Below are positions 54,301-64,000 of a DNA stretch of 64,000 nt, in pieces. The stretch spans positions 3,080,001 to 3,144,000 of the forward strand of contig BSDZ01000017.1 in assembly GCA_030268105.1 (NCBI GenBank), in the 5' to 3' direction. Every line of letters starts with the position of its first letter. The first letter of the stretch is position 1. Made by a program: the position numbers and the translations under genes. Source of the stretch: Volvox africanus (taxonomy: Eukaryota > Chlorophyta > Chlorophyceae > Chlamydomonadales > Volvocaceae). Below the pieces are notes generated by a model. It did not search any database. It had not been told where the DNA came from and worked only from the letters and a program-made list of their open reading frames with translations.

Positions 54301-55792
54301 CATTAAGCTAGAGGCAGGCTACTCAGATGACGTCGGCACCCGCTCCGGGATTCTTTCAGAAGGCTGCCTTGTGAACATCGAGGTGCCTGTCGATGCGACT
54401 GCGTCTGCCAGTGGTCCCGAGCCTGAGCCCACACCAGTCCGCAGCTGCCATATCGCTCGCAGCGCGAGGGTTTCCCGGTCGGCGGAAAAAGTGGAAGAAG
54501 GCGAGGCATTCTTTGCGGATGATGCCGACGACGAAGATTACATTGAGGGCGTGGAGGAAGAGGAGGGGCGATGCCGGCGGAACGGCCGTGGGCGTGGTAG
54601 GGGCCGCGGCTCTGCAAGCCGGGGAAAGGGACGCGGTAGGGGACGAGGGCGAGGCGGCGGCAGCGCTGCACGCGCAGAAGCGTATTTGAGCGCGAGCAGC
54701 AGCCAGCTGGATCAGAGACCGCTCTCGCCGGGGCAGATCTCTCTGGGACAACTTCTCGGTGTCACGCCAGGCACAGGGGTCCCGGGCGCCGTATCCTCGG
54801 AACGCTCCCTCCTGCCACTGGTCCAGCCCGGCCTGCGATTGGCGTTCGGTGGTTTACCTCAGTTACAACAACAACAGCTTACTCAAGTGGCTCAGCATCC
54901 TCAACTGCCGCTTTTCCAGCCATTGCAAAAGCAGGAAATGCTGCAGCAGGGGGTCCAGCCACTGCAACAACTCCAACAGTTTCTACAGCTTCAGCAGCTC
55001 GCGCAGCTAAGGCAGCAGCAGCAGCCATATAGCCTTGGTCTTTTGCAGCGGCTGCATGCTTTACATCAGCAGCAAGGCGCGCAACAGCAATCACCGGCGC
55101 TTAACGTGCAGCTGGCACAGAGTCCACAGCAGCAGCAACAGGACCAACATGTGCAGATATCGCAGCAAGCGCAAGGAGCTACATCACTACAGCACATACA
55201 GCAACTGTCGCAGGTACAATTCGTCAGCGCCTTGTCCACACTCCCGGGTTCTGTCGTTGGAAACGGCTTGCTGGATGCGCCGCAGTCGCAGCTGCTAGGC
55301 CAGGACGCACTGACCCCGCAGCAGGAGCAGCCGCATCTAAGTAACGAGGCTCAGTCCGTGCAAGCCCATGACCAGCCTGCGCAGCATGAGCGTTTGGTAG
55401 GATTCCAGCAGCGCACGCTGCTGCAACAGAATACCCATGGCGGATCTCAATCCGGGTTGAACGTGTCCGGCGTATGGCCAGACTGGTTCACTCCAGGCAA
55501 TGGTGAGATTGCAAGCAGGAGTGTGGCGGCGTTAAATCCCGTTACTTCTTCGGCTGAGGCACCTGACCCGGCCTGGGGTGGCAGCGGTATGGGGCTCCTC
55601 CCGCTGGCAGCCTTCGGCCCTTCCTCCGTAGCTCAAGCCCTCACAACAGTGGTGTCAAACTTGGAGGCACCGATGCACGGCGTGTTTGGGTTAGGGGGTC
55701 ACTGTGGTGCGCTCTCTTCGGGAGCCACATTAAACGGTCCCAGCGTGGCACTACCTGTCGAATTTGCCCGCAGCAAGGCCGACACTGGTTGA
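51368..55792 (+). CDS. Atypical sirtuin (Sir2 family) with long acidic, RG-rich and Gln-rich tail
   Basis: Sirtuins are NAD-dependent protein deacylases. Eight exons join in phase to about 871 residues: 51368-51464, 51691-51812, 52017-52148, 52450-52523, 52908-53028, 53314-53391, 53480-53596, 53918-55792. The Sir2 domain (residues about 11-290) shows FTGSGISAASG (cofactor loop, usually GAGIS), DFFAQIYSEA, HYTLNIDGL (usually TQNID), TVEMHGN with the catalytic His, two Cys pairs CPTC and CASC for zinc, VVWAGISF and LINPSEEP. After it come an acidic stretch (DDADDEDYIEGVEEEE, near 450), an RG-rich block of about 30 residues ([19 protein letters not shown]) and about 300 residues rich in Gln and Leu. 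The intron after exon 4 has a GC donor. The start codon is the first in-frame Met; an acceptor-like CAG just upstream leaves room for earlier exons. Activity is uncertain because motif residues differ from the consensus. Confidence 0.88.
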
Positions 55793-56730
55793 TCGGGTTC
55801 GGGGTTAACCGCACGCAGCTAGGTTTAATGGGCCATCCATGCATTCTCCTGGAGGTCGTATTGCTTCTGGCTCTTTGACAAAATGTGGTTTAGGGCAACA
55901 CGGACGGGGTTTATGGTCCGCTATAATGGTCCACGGAAGACAAGTGGGAACCCCTTGGCTTTACGTTGGACTGGTTCTTTTCCGAAAACCGTGGTCGATG
56001 GCAGGATGTATATGCAGAGTGAGGCGTGCGAAGACTTAACATGTTGTTAGGTAGTGACTGAACGTTACGGTGCCAGTCCTTGTAGACATGGGAAGGCGGA
56101 GGCAAACATGGTAGCATGACAAACAGGTAGTGGCTCAGTGCCTTCCCGCTTGCCTGGTAGCCGTCGTGAGTAAGGAGGAGGACGGTCACGGTTCAGCGTT
56201 TGTTGTGCGCTGACGCAAGACAGACTTTAGGTTCCGTTCAGTATTAAGTAATACAGTAACCGCTTGGCATGCCTGATAGATATACGAGGCTCGGATTTTC
56301 GAACATAGTGCAATGCGATTGAATGTTTTCTCCTTAAAACGAACGGGACGCTGCATGGTAATTGGACGGACGCAATTGGCACGGTGACTGTCGTGTTTTG
56401 GTGCAACTTGACTGGCTCTGAGTATACGCAGGTTGCGTACTTGCGGTATGCCTTAAGTGGACAACGTTTATCTTAAGCCGGATATCTCTGTAATTGTAAG
56501 AGGTTTCCCTTTCTATCTTCAGGCCAGGTAAACCTAGCTTGGATACTTGGATTCGTAGCACCACTGGCCCAAAAAAAGTCTGCCTTACATGCCGCAGGCA
56601 GCGGCAACGGTTTTACAATTACTAACGTTAGCTCATGCTACAAGACTCTTGTTTTGGTCTCTTGTTGCCATTCCTGTTACAGAATTCGGCTATGCTCTAA
56701 CGGCCTGACCGAAGAAAGGTCGTTCTGAAC
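55793..56730. other. Downstream region of the sirtuin gene, no gene recognised
   Basis: Presumed 3' untranslated and intergenic DNA. No motif-bearing open frame was found. Confidence 0.45.
56489..56499 (+). promoter_or_regulatory. Possible paired TGTAA polyadenylation signals of the sirtuin gene
   Basis: Two TGTAA pentamers lie six bases apart, about 700 bases after the sirtuin stop codon. No closer copy was noticed. Confidence 0.3.
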
Positions 56731-56980
56731 AATAATAGTGTTCCACAACGCTGGCACAGAACTCGAGGAGTATAGCTGAAGAGCCAAAGGCACATCGGAT
56801 TACTCAGAAAGGGCGCCAAGAAGGTGCGGGACCTGTCTTGGTTTTGTTGTTCAGCTTGCGCTGAACAACTGGACAGGTCCCGCACCTTCTTGGCGCCCTT
56901 TCTGTGAGTAATCCGATGTGCCTTTGGCTCTTCAGCTAGACTCTTCGAGTTCTGTGCCCGCTTTGAGGAGCACTATTATT
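56731..56980. repeat. Foldback (long inverted repeat), arms about 125 bases, 4-base loop
   Basis: The left arm begins AATAATAGTG at 56731 and the right arm ends CACTATTATT at 56980. The arms are perfect or nearly so from the centre out to about 56802/56909, for example AAGAAGGTGCGGGACCTGTC at 56819 opposite GACAGGTCCCGCACCTTCTT at 56872. Further out there are scattered mismatches. The centre is GTTGTTCAGC, TTGC, GCTGAACAAC. It could be a foldback/MITE-type element, the end of the adjoining retroelement or the template of a hairpin RNA. Confidence 0.92.
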
Positions 56981-57013
56981 ATTTCGTTGTCATCTCCATC
57001 GTCAGTGGCAACC

Positions 57014-57510
57014 ATGAAGCCCAGTTTCCTCGTTGTCGTGTTGGCGGGAGTGTTGTTCGTTGGGGTCGCCGCTATGACCCCTGCGCAGTACTTCTCGCAG
57101 CATCCTGGGCTGGACCGGACCTCGTCGCCATGCTGTCTCAAATGCAGCAAGACTTGGCCAGTGCCAGTATGCGGCTTAATAGCCAAGGTGCGACATCAGG
57201 TCCCAATAATGATTTGCGCGCGTTGATGGAGGATTATGCGTCGCCGCAAGTTCAACGGTCGCCTAACGGCGCTTGGTTCCCGTTTCCCGACTACATCCTG
57301 CATAATTTGCCAGGAACCATGTCTGTTGATAATTTGGTGTTGCATAACTACCGTGGTATTCCCGAGTGGCAGGAGTTAGAGCAGGCTCAGAGAGGTCACC
57401 CGGATTGTGCCGGGTCTCTCGTGTACGAGTTGAGCATTCTGCTCACACCGCTCAGTGTGGTCGAGTTAGTGCATTCCGGGTTGTCCATTGTTCAGCGTTT
57501 CTTCGGCTAG
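57014..57510 (+). pseudogene. Retroelement gag-like region with a frameshift
   Basis: A frame from ATG 57014 begins with a hydrophobic segment (FLVVVLAGVLFVGVAAM), then reads TPAQYFSQHPGLD. The sequence continues sensibly only in another frame (PDLVAMLSQMQQDLASASMR) to the stop at 57508-57510. The change between 57105 and 57120 marks a frameshift. The middle contains NGAWFPFPDYILHNLP and PEWQELEQAQRGHP. The latter region recurs, inverted, at 59200-59400. Confidence 0.55.
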
Positions 57511-57798
57511 TGCAACCTTCGGCAGGATTGGTTGGTTGCATTGTCCTGCACTTGTGACATCCTGCTTTATGATGTTGCCTGGATGTTTAACATCATTTCG
57601 GCCCGTATCAATTGCCTGGCGGAATTTAGCCGTAGGGGCCGTGATGCTCGTTGCGCTCCATCAGTGCTACTTCGCCCCATCGGAACGTCCATTGCTTGAC
57701 GACGTCACTGCCGCCGTCTGCCACCTGCGTTTGATTTTCCCCGTTTCCCGGTCACCATTGAGCACCACCGATGTTGGTCAGAGCAGGAGGAGCCCCGG

Positions 57799-58790
57799 TT
57801 GATTGCGCTTGGCGCTATTACTCGGGTGGAGGCCTCTCAGCCAGTCGAGCATGTGGTGAACGTGTTCTGTGTGCCCGAACCGGGTAGTGGGTCATGGCGT
57901 TTGGGTGTCAACCTGAAGCACATGAATATCGCGCAGAAGGCGTACAACTGTCTTTACAAGTCCCTCTGTATGCTCCGGTGGATGGGTATTCAGGGCTCAT
58001 GGATGGTCAAGGTGGATCTGGTCGATGCCTTCTATCATATTCCTATTTGTGCGGCCAATCATTATTTCTTTGTTTTCCGCTTCTGTGGTGTGTTGTATCA
58101 GGTGAATGCACTGCCAATGGGCTGGCTCAGCAGCCCTTACTGGTTTTCCAACATCATGCACAACATGATGCATTTCTGGTGCAATCCCCTGGCTGCGGTT
58201 GGCGGTAGGTGTCGTCGCCTGGCGCCCCCCCTTCTCCCGCATCGGTTTTATCCCCCTGCACGGTGCGGTCGGCCCGTTCAGTTGGGTTTGCGTGTTTTGC
58301 CGTACCTGGATGATTTTTTTGTTTGTGTATGCTTCGGAGGAGCAGGCCCGTGTCGGGGCCCAGTGGGTCAAAGAGAGCATTGAGTTTTTGGGCCTGTCGT
58401 GTCATCCCACGAAGTGTCAGTGGACGCCATCGCAGTCTGTTTACCATTTAGGCATCACTGTTAATACGGCAGATGGTTTGTTCGAGGTACCAGTGAGAAG
58501 TTAGCCAAGTTGTGGCGGTTGGCAGTTGGGTTGCACATTACAGCCAAGAAGAATAGTCGCCTGGTTCAGAAGTGGGAGCTGGCTAAGTTGTGTGGTTTTG
58601 CTCAGAGTGTGAAGCTCACCCTCACCCCCGCCCCCTTTTTCCTGCTCAATTTCTATGATGATCTTGTGCAGCCAGTGGGCTGGTCTGGCAAGGTGCAGCT
58701 GTCCCGGGGTTCCATGCGGGATCTCGATTGGTGGGGGGAGTTGCCTGCCTGGCACTGTTCGGCGGCCATTCACTTGGGATCCGCAGCGTA
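57799..58790 (+). pseudogene. Broken reverse transcriptase
   Basis: The frame from about 57799 holds WRLGVNLKHMN, MVKVDLVDAFYHIPI, FFVFRFCGVLYQ, ALPMGWLSSPYWFSNIM and the catalytic box LPYLDDFF. Shortly after, near 58330, the reading frame changes and continues as IEFLGLSCHPTKCQWTPSQS and YHLGITVNTADGLFEVP, then stops at 58502-58504 and resumes again to DLDWWGELPAWHC. At least two frame breaks mean no functional enzyme is encoded. Confidence 0.85.
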
Positions 58791-58888
58791 AGACTGCCAA
58801 GTGCAGAAGGTCGGGGAGGAGCAGGCGTATGTCACGTTCGTGATGCCCTATTGGACGCCACAACCGTGGTGGCAGTTGCTGATGGAGA

Positions 58889-59400
58889 TGGCAGGCAACT
58901 CCACCCACCAATCGAGATCCTCCATGGAACCCCGGGACAGCTGCACCTTGCCAGACCAGCCCACTGGCTGCACAAGATCATCATAGAAATTGAGCAGGAA
59001 AAAAGGGGCGGGGGTGAGGGTGAGCTTCACACTCTGAGCAAAACCACACAACTTAGCCAGCTCCCACTTCTGAACCAGGCGACTATTCTTCTTGGCTGTA
59101 ATGTGCAACCCAACTGCCAACCGCCACAACTTGGCTAACTTCTCACTGGTACCTCGAACAAACCATCTGCCGTATTAACAGTGATGCCTAAATGGTAAAC
59201 CCTGAACACACTAACTTGACCATACTGAGCAGTGTGAGCAGAATGCTCAACTCGTACACGAGAGACCCTGCAAAATCCGGGTGACCTCTCTTAGCATGCT
59301 CTAACTCCTGCCACTCGGAAATACCACGGTAGTTGTGGGAAACGGGAACCGAGCGCCGTTAGGCGACCGTTGCACTTGCGGCGATGCATAATCCTCCATT
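58889..59400 (-). mobile_element. Inverted, internally deleted copy of the same retroelement
   Basis: Read on the minus strand, 59140-58889 matches 58499-58750 almost perfectly. The match continues to 59200/58439, then jumps to the gag-like region (59200-59400 against about 57229-57484). About 955 bases of reverse-transcriptase sequence are thus missing. A second deletion of about 55 bases within the gag-like part joins CGTTTCCC to ACAACTACC. The gag-like part is visibly more diverged than the downstream part. The two copies face each other across about 138 bases. Confidence 0.9.
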
Positions 59401-59810
59401 AACGGCCGTAAGGCCCTGCGCCTTAGCTAACCCGGCTTAAGCTACGTATAGCCCGCAGTACTTCGAAGTCTATCTTTGAGGTGAAGCTTTTTTAGATTAA
59501 ATACCCCTGTCAATAAAAACGATTCATTTGCTTTATTAATTTGCAATGCAGCGCATATGACATATCGGAAGTGCTAGAGCATATACCTGAAACATTCAAG
59601 GTAATAGGATATGTAAGACCAATATGTGATTGCAGAGAGAAACTTAGTATCTTTAGAAAATATCGGCCCAATTTTAACTTTTTTTATTTGTGCGACACGG
59701 TACGGCACCATAGGGCGTGCGCTGTGCGATAACAGGGTGGTCTTGTCTTATAATCGCTACAATGATTTCATTCCGGTCAGAAGACGAAAGTTGCCGAGCT
59801 ACCGTTCTGA
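59401..59810. other. Region between the retroelement and the NPPY-motif gene
   Basis: No gene recognised. It should contain the promoter of the following gene. The part 59480-59560 is AT-rich. Confidence 0.4.
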
Positions 59811-62281
59811 ATGAATGACCTCGATAAGGACCCCGTTGTGGACTTCACAGGCCATTTCCTAAAACGTAGTAGTCTTAAAGGGCACAAGGAAAACCAAGGA
59901 GTTAGTCGTGAAATTAAAGTTAGAGGTCAATTGGCCGAGCAGAGGTGCATAGCTGAAGGAAAGGGGCGCTCTTCGGGTTCTGAGTCTAAGCGAAAATCCG
60001 AGGTGCCTAATCCAAAGGAACACTTTACACACTTGGAAAACAGTAGCGCTTCTCATAAGAAGAGGAAGACTGTTAGCGAGGACGAGACAGGCGGCCGGAC
60101 GAAAGCGAAGTGCGCCAGCAAGGGTTTGTGGCCATTTCGAGGTACATCAGCTTTCAGACATCTTCTAACATGATGTATGCAAGTTCTAATCACGACTTGC
60201 CTCCATGCCTTGTCGTCAGTTGATTATAACGACCATTTTGAGAGCCCGCTCCAAGCTGTGCAAGACATCGAGCCAGTGTTGCAGCTGCTAAGTGTAAAAT
60301 TAAAGAAGTCAAAGTCAAGCCTCACGGTGTACGACCCGTATTTCTGTCAGGGCGGTATCCGTCAGCACTACGAACAACTTGGGTTTAAGAACTTCATTCA
60401 CAGGTAGGGTAGGGAATAGGAAGTCAGGCAGAGCATATGCAATTTGGGAACAGAAGGGCGTAGCTTAGTTCCGAGATTTCCCTAAGCGGCGGCGGTCACT
60501 GAACCCGTGTTGCGATGCTGGATGCATGCACTGCAGGAACCGCGACTTCTACAAGGACGTGGACTCAGGGAATGTGCCATCGTACGACATCCTCGTGACC
60601 AACCCGCCATATTCATGTAGGGCCTCGGTTTTGACTGTGCTGCTGCACGCATGCACATGTCTATTGCCGGGTTCTGCAGCTCCTTGAATGCAAGGCGAAC
60701 TCTGCGAGCCTCCGCAGGAGTTCGGATGCGTGTGTGCATGCTTCACTTATTGACCCAACGGGAATGGGCCCTTGTGAACATCTTCTAAACGAAGAGTGCC
60801 GGGTCGGGTATGACATATCAGTGCAGGTTAGAATCCAAGAAATTTCGAACCCGCAAAGGCTACCAGAGTGCAGCCGTACGTAATTCCAAGAGTGCGGACT
60901 GGAGGTGCAGTCCCTCACAGGTGGAAGTTCAAGCACACCCCAGAGACGTGCGTTGCATGCGGGGTTTAGAAAAGATATCGAACTTAAAATGTGCACTTGA
61001 CCCATATGACCCATATTGGGCGATGTTTCCGGAGGCTTACTTTCTCATCTCATCACATTTTCCCTCACATGTGGTCATCTTCGACTGTGGCGTCGGTATT
61101 GGAACGTCGGTATTGCCTCGGGTTCCGGCCTCCGCTACATGCAGCCGACCACAAGGAACGCATCCTGGAATTTTGCCTACGGTCTGGAAAGCCGTGGGCA
61201 CTGTTACTCCCCAACTATGTGGCCACGAAGGTGCAGAAACAAAAGCTATGGTACCCAGTTGCGGTCTTTATTCCCGGCGTTCACGGTCGCACCCCACATG
61301 TTCGATTTCTTTCTCAGATTTCAATATTATTTTTGGTTAACCTCCACCCGAATCCGGCCATCGTCACACTAATCGAGGCAGGGAATACGGTAAAGCCAAC
61401 CTGACGGTAGGGGCATATGGAGTGTGGCGTGAGACGGGTGGGACATATGGATCAGGGACATATGGATCTACTCGTACTCAGATGCACCACAGCATGTACT
61501 AACAGAGCTAAATGTCCACAATATGACGGTGTGCGTTAGTGGCCGCAGTAGGTCTCAGGAAATTCCCATGGCCGGTTGTGCAGGCGTACTTCAGCGAGCT
61601 GCTGGACTCAATGTCGACTCCGGCTGCTCAGCGTCCCTTCTTCCTGACTCCCCCAGCGCGTTACAACTACGAGCATCCGGAGGGCACCGGCCATGCAGAG
61701 TCGCCTTTCTTCAGGTGCGTTAGCTAGTAGCCGCTGCGACAGTCGATGAATGCTGTTCGTGCAGAGAGCAGTTTTGAGTATTCATTTTAAGTTGGATCTC
61801 CCGTGAACAGATAGAACGGTCCTCTTGGCCAAAAAATTCCAGGTTTTCACAACAGTTATGGCGTTGACAGGGCGGGTGATGTGCGTGATGTTACCATGTG
61901 CGTGAAGGACGACCTTTCGGGCGATCAGCGTGATCGTAGCTCCGGGAGGAGCAAATGTTCGCTCAGTTGGCTTCCCGTCACTGTGTCCTCGTTTAGCATC
62001 TGACTGACCGCCACCTTTTCGCACACCACAGCATCTGGTACATCGGTCTGGGTGAGCACACGGAGACGATTTACAAAGCATGCAAGGCACGACTGGAGCC
62101 GCAAAGCAACGACAGCAGCATTCAAAGTGCAGCAGCAGCAGGTCTTGGCGGCGTGTGGGGGGTATCAGTTGCGCGAACGGTTGCCGCACTGAAGCAGGCA
62201 AAAGCAGTGCCCACCGCCCGACGTCTGAACCCCAAGCAGCGTGCACGGCTGAAACACCAGAAGCTGAAGGGCTCGCAGTGA
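59811..62281 (+). CDS. Putative NPPY-motif nucleic-acid methyltransferase-like protein
   Basis: Six exons join in phase to 353 residues: 59811-60141, 60220-60403, 60537-60616, 61145-61230, 61584-61714, 62032-62281. Residues 1-110 are basic and charged (SESKRKSEVPNPKEH, HKKRKTVSEDE), likely a nuclear localisation region. The core reads VDYNDHFESPLQAVQDIEP, LTVYDPYFCQGGIRQHYEQL, NRDFYKDVDSG, YDILVTNPPYSDHKERILEF, GKPWALLLPNYVATK, RPFFLTPPARYNYEHPEGTG and SIWYIGLGEHTET. A DPY/D-x-x-Y motif followed by NPPY is the signature of Rossmann-fold amino-methyltransferases acting on adenine or similar. The end is Lys/Arg-rich (KQRARLKHQKLKG). Proteins with this core occur widely in eukaryotes, but I know of no settled function, so the target (RNA, DNA or protein) is open. 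Confidence 0.85.
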
Positions 62282-64000
62282 GGTGCTTAGCATGAGATGC
62301 TGCCAGTCTAGCTGGTGGGTGGATATGACGGCCGTAAGGGAAGAGGGGGTTGATGAGAGCGACCACCAAGAACTTAGTGGCAGGTGCCTGATGGCCAGGC
62401 GGGAAGTCATGGATCCCAAGGGCTCAGCGTTGAATGGAGAAGTCAGTATATATCTTGATGAGCCGGTGTGTGTATAAGGGGTACTTATGCGATATGGGGG
62501 CCAAGCTGTCTCAGCACTGCATGTTACGCCAACTGAACTCTACAAGCCGAGGACCTCCCTTTCACAAACAGCCAACATCTGGGTCCTCAAATCAACAGAA
62601 AGTGCAAAGTGTCCACATGTGGCAAATTTTTTCATCTCCCTACTTTCCCTGTATGGTCATGTCCGTCAGAATCGCAAGTACCTCGGGCTCCCAACGCCCA
62701 ACGCCTAGGACAAACGTCGAATAAAGGGAAGCCGCCATTCACTGTCCCTGGAGTCAAGTCGACAAACAGAACAGACCCTCCCCAGCATCTTGTTCCTTCA
62801 TCTGAATTTACATCACGCTCCTTCAATATTCAATGAGAGATGAATTTATTATGTAGGGGAGTTCGAAATACTTCCAACTATCGAGTCAGTGTGGGAAAAC
62901 CCATTGAACAATTGTGATAACATATTAGTGAAGGAAAGCCCCCCTCCCTATCCCACACATATTAGCCGTATAGGACACCCCCAGGGTACTACACCTATAC
63001 AGCTCACCCCGTTCTGCGAATGTGAGCCGCGCCCGGCCCCTCGTCCCTGGAGGCTGAACGCACCCCCTCCAACCAGAAATCCACCGTCATCCCCCCGAGC
63101 CATTGGGATCCTCGGCACCACAATGCAGCGTATTCTTCTATTTTGGGGTGCACTCTGCTGGCGGCGCGCCCGACACAGGCACCCCTTCCAGGAAGACGAC
63201 ATGGCACATGGAAAATGTGACCCCACAGGTCGCAAAACCCGAATTGTAATTGAACCAACGGAAAGAGCGGTTGAGCCTAAATGCCTCCTCCACCACCTAG
63301 TGCATTCTAGTGACCCGCAGGTCTGTGACGGGAAAAGCACTCCGCACCATTCCGGCGGCTGGCGCAATGGATGGCAACTTCATGCCCGTTCTTGGTCGTC
63401 ACCACATGAAAATCCTCACGCAGTGCAAAGACAAAGTGACAATCTCCCACATTAAAGCAATTACCATTAACATCGTCAGCCGTGCTTCTTCAACAGATGT
63501 CAAAAAGAGCACGAGGGAAAGAACAACACGAAAATTTAATAACCATCCTAGGCTCTGCTTTCTCTCCTCATCGCATCTTGTGTTAATTGACAGTACACAA
63601 TCAGTGATGGCTATCCGCTGCAAGTACAGGTCGCTGGAGAGGTCGCGGGCTGCGCGGCTGATGCTCTCTCAGCCCCACCCATATCGGTACACGCACGGTT
63701 GTGACTGTCCATCCCCGAGCAATATCCAGTGGTGGCAGCTGCGCTGGCATGCTGCTGCCGGTCCATGCCATGTGCCAGGAGCCAGTGAAAAACCTTTCCG
63801 ATACAGCTGTATGCTACATGATACTGTCGGTGCCCCATTCCAGGCAAAACCAAAGGCCGCGACCCAAAGGACCAAACAGATGTCCCCCGGGTTGCTCAGT
63901 GCGGGTCCATTAAAGCGTCTGTCACAGCTACCTGTTGTGTTTCCCTCCCCGCTACATCTGCCGCTATCGTGGCTGTTGTCATGCCTGTTGTCGTGGCTGT
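62282..64000. other. Right end of window, no gene supported
   Basis: Presumed 3' region of the NPPY-motif gene followed by unassigned DNA. The longest frame, 188 codons on the plus strand at 62889-63455, shows no motif and overlaps a more protein-like minus-strand frame described separately. Confidence 0.4.
63307..63489 (-). other. Possible last exon of an unidentified minus-strand gene
   Basis: An open frame between in-frame stops reads DVNGNCFNVGDCHFVFALRE and then DFHVVTTKNGHEVAIHCASR before TAG at 63307. Residue choice looks protein-like, with no ATG at the start. No partner exon or family was found. Confidence 0.25.

Larger units (their letters stand above)
57014..58790 (+). mobile_element. 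Degenerate retroelement, plus-strand copy
   Basis: Broken gag-like and reverse-transcriptase frames follow each other over about 1.8 kb, with frameshifts between them. The reverse transcriptase has the order and motifs of retroelements with a YLDD box. No direct terminal repeats were found. The DIRS/Kangaroo or TOC3-type algal elements are plausible relatives, since the downstream LDWW-type segment also fits, but no integrase or recombinase part was seen, so the class is not settled. Confidence 0.8.

Noticed and set aside
62889..63455. 188-codon plus-strand open frame
   Set aside because: Pro/Arg-rich, no motif, no splice partners, and it overlaps a more protein-like minus-strand frame.

Overview
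The window is nuclear DNA of a eukaryote, most likely a chlorophyte green alga of the Chlamydomonadales/volvocine type. Genes are intron-rich with GT..AG introns, coding exons carry Ala/Gly/Ser/Gln-rich low-complexity inserts, TGTAA polyadenylation-type signals follow some stop codons, one gene looks like the green-algal Aurora-like kinase CALK, and a degenerate retroelement has a reverse transcriptase of a kind seen in algal genomes. Species was not determined. All exon maps were built by hand from splice-site consensus, reading-phase agreement and protein-family motifs.

Layout. 336-1381 (-): the first three exons of a plant-type non-phosphorylating NADP glyceraldehyde-3-phosphate dehydrogenase (GAPN), cut by the window edge. 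1868-9387 (+): APC4, a subunit of the anaphase-promoting complex, 11 exons, divergent from GAPN across about 0.5 kb. 10649-12878 (+): a small predicted helical protein, 4 exons. 12879-20439: gene-poor, with two diverged copies of an unknown minus-strand ORF and some exon-like scraps. 20440-32558 (-): a 17-exon gene for a large two-part membrane protein resembling FUSC/aromatic-acid-exporter transporters; its introns hold a plastid-like AT-rich insert and a 335-bp pentanucleotide array. 34316-39801 (-): RCL1, the cyclase-like 18S rRNA processing factor, 10 exons. 40616-46617 (+): Aurora-like kinase with a very long C-terminal tail, 10 exons, divergent from RCL1. 51368-55792 (+): an unusual sirtuin with acidic, RG-rich and Gln-rich tail. 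56731-56980: a near-perfect foldback sequence. 57014-59400: two inverted, broken copies of a retroelement. 59811-62281 (+): a conserved NPPY-motif methyltransferase-like gene, 6 exons. 62282-64000: nothing recognised.

The genes are not an operon-like set. APC4 and the Aurora-like kinase concern the cell cycle or cilia, RCL1 and perhaps the NPPY protein concern RNA or nucleic-acid metabolism, and GAPN is carbon metabolism. The two head-to-head pairs (GAPN/APC4 and RCL1/kinase) may share promoter regions. The best candidates for new biology are the sirtuin with its fused tail, the foldback beside the palindromic retroelement, the plastid-like insert, the duplicated unknown ORFs at 16-17.7 kb and the uncharacterised NPPY-motif protein.
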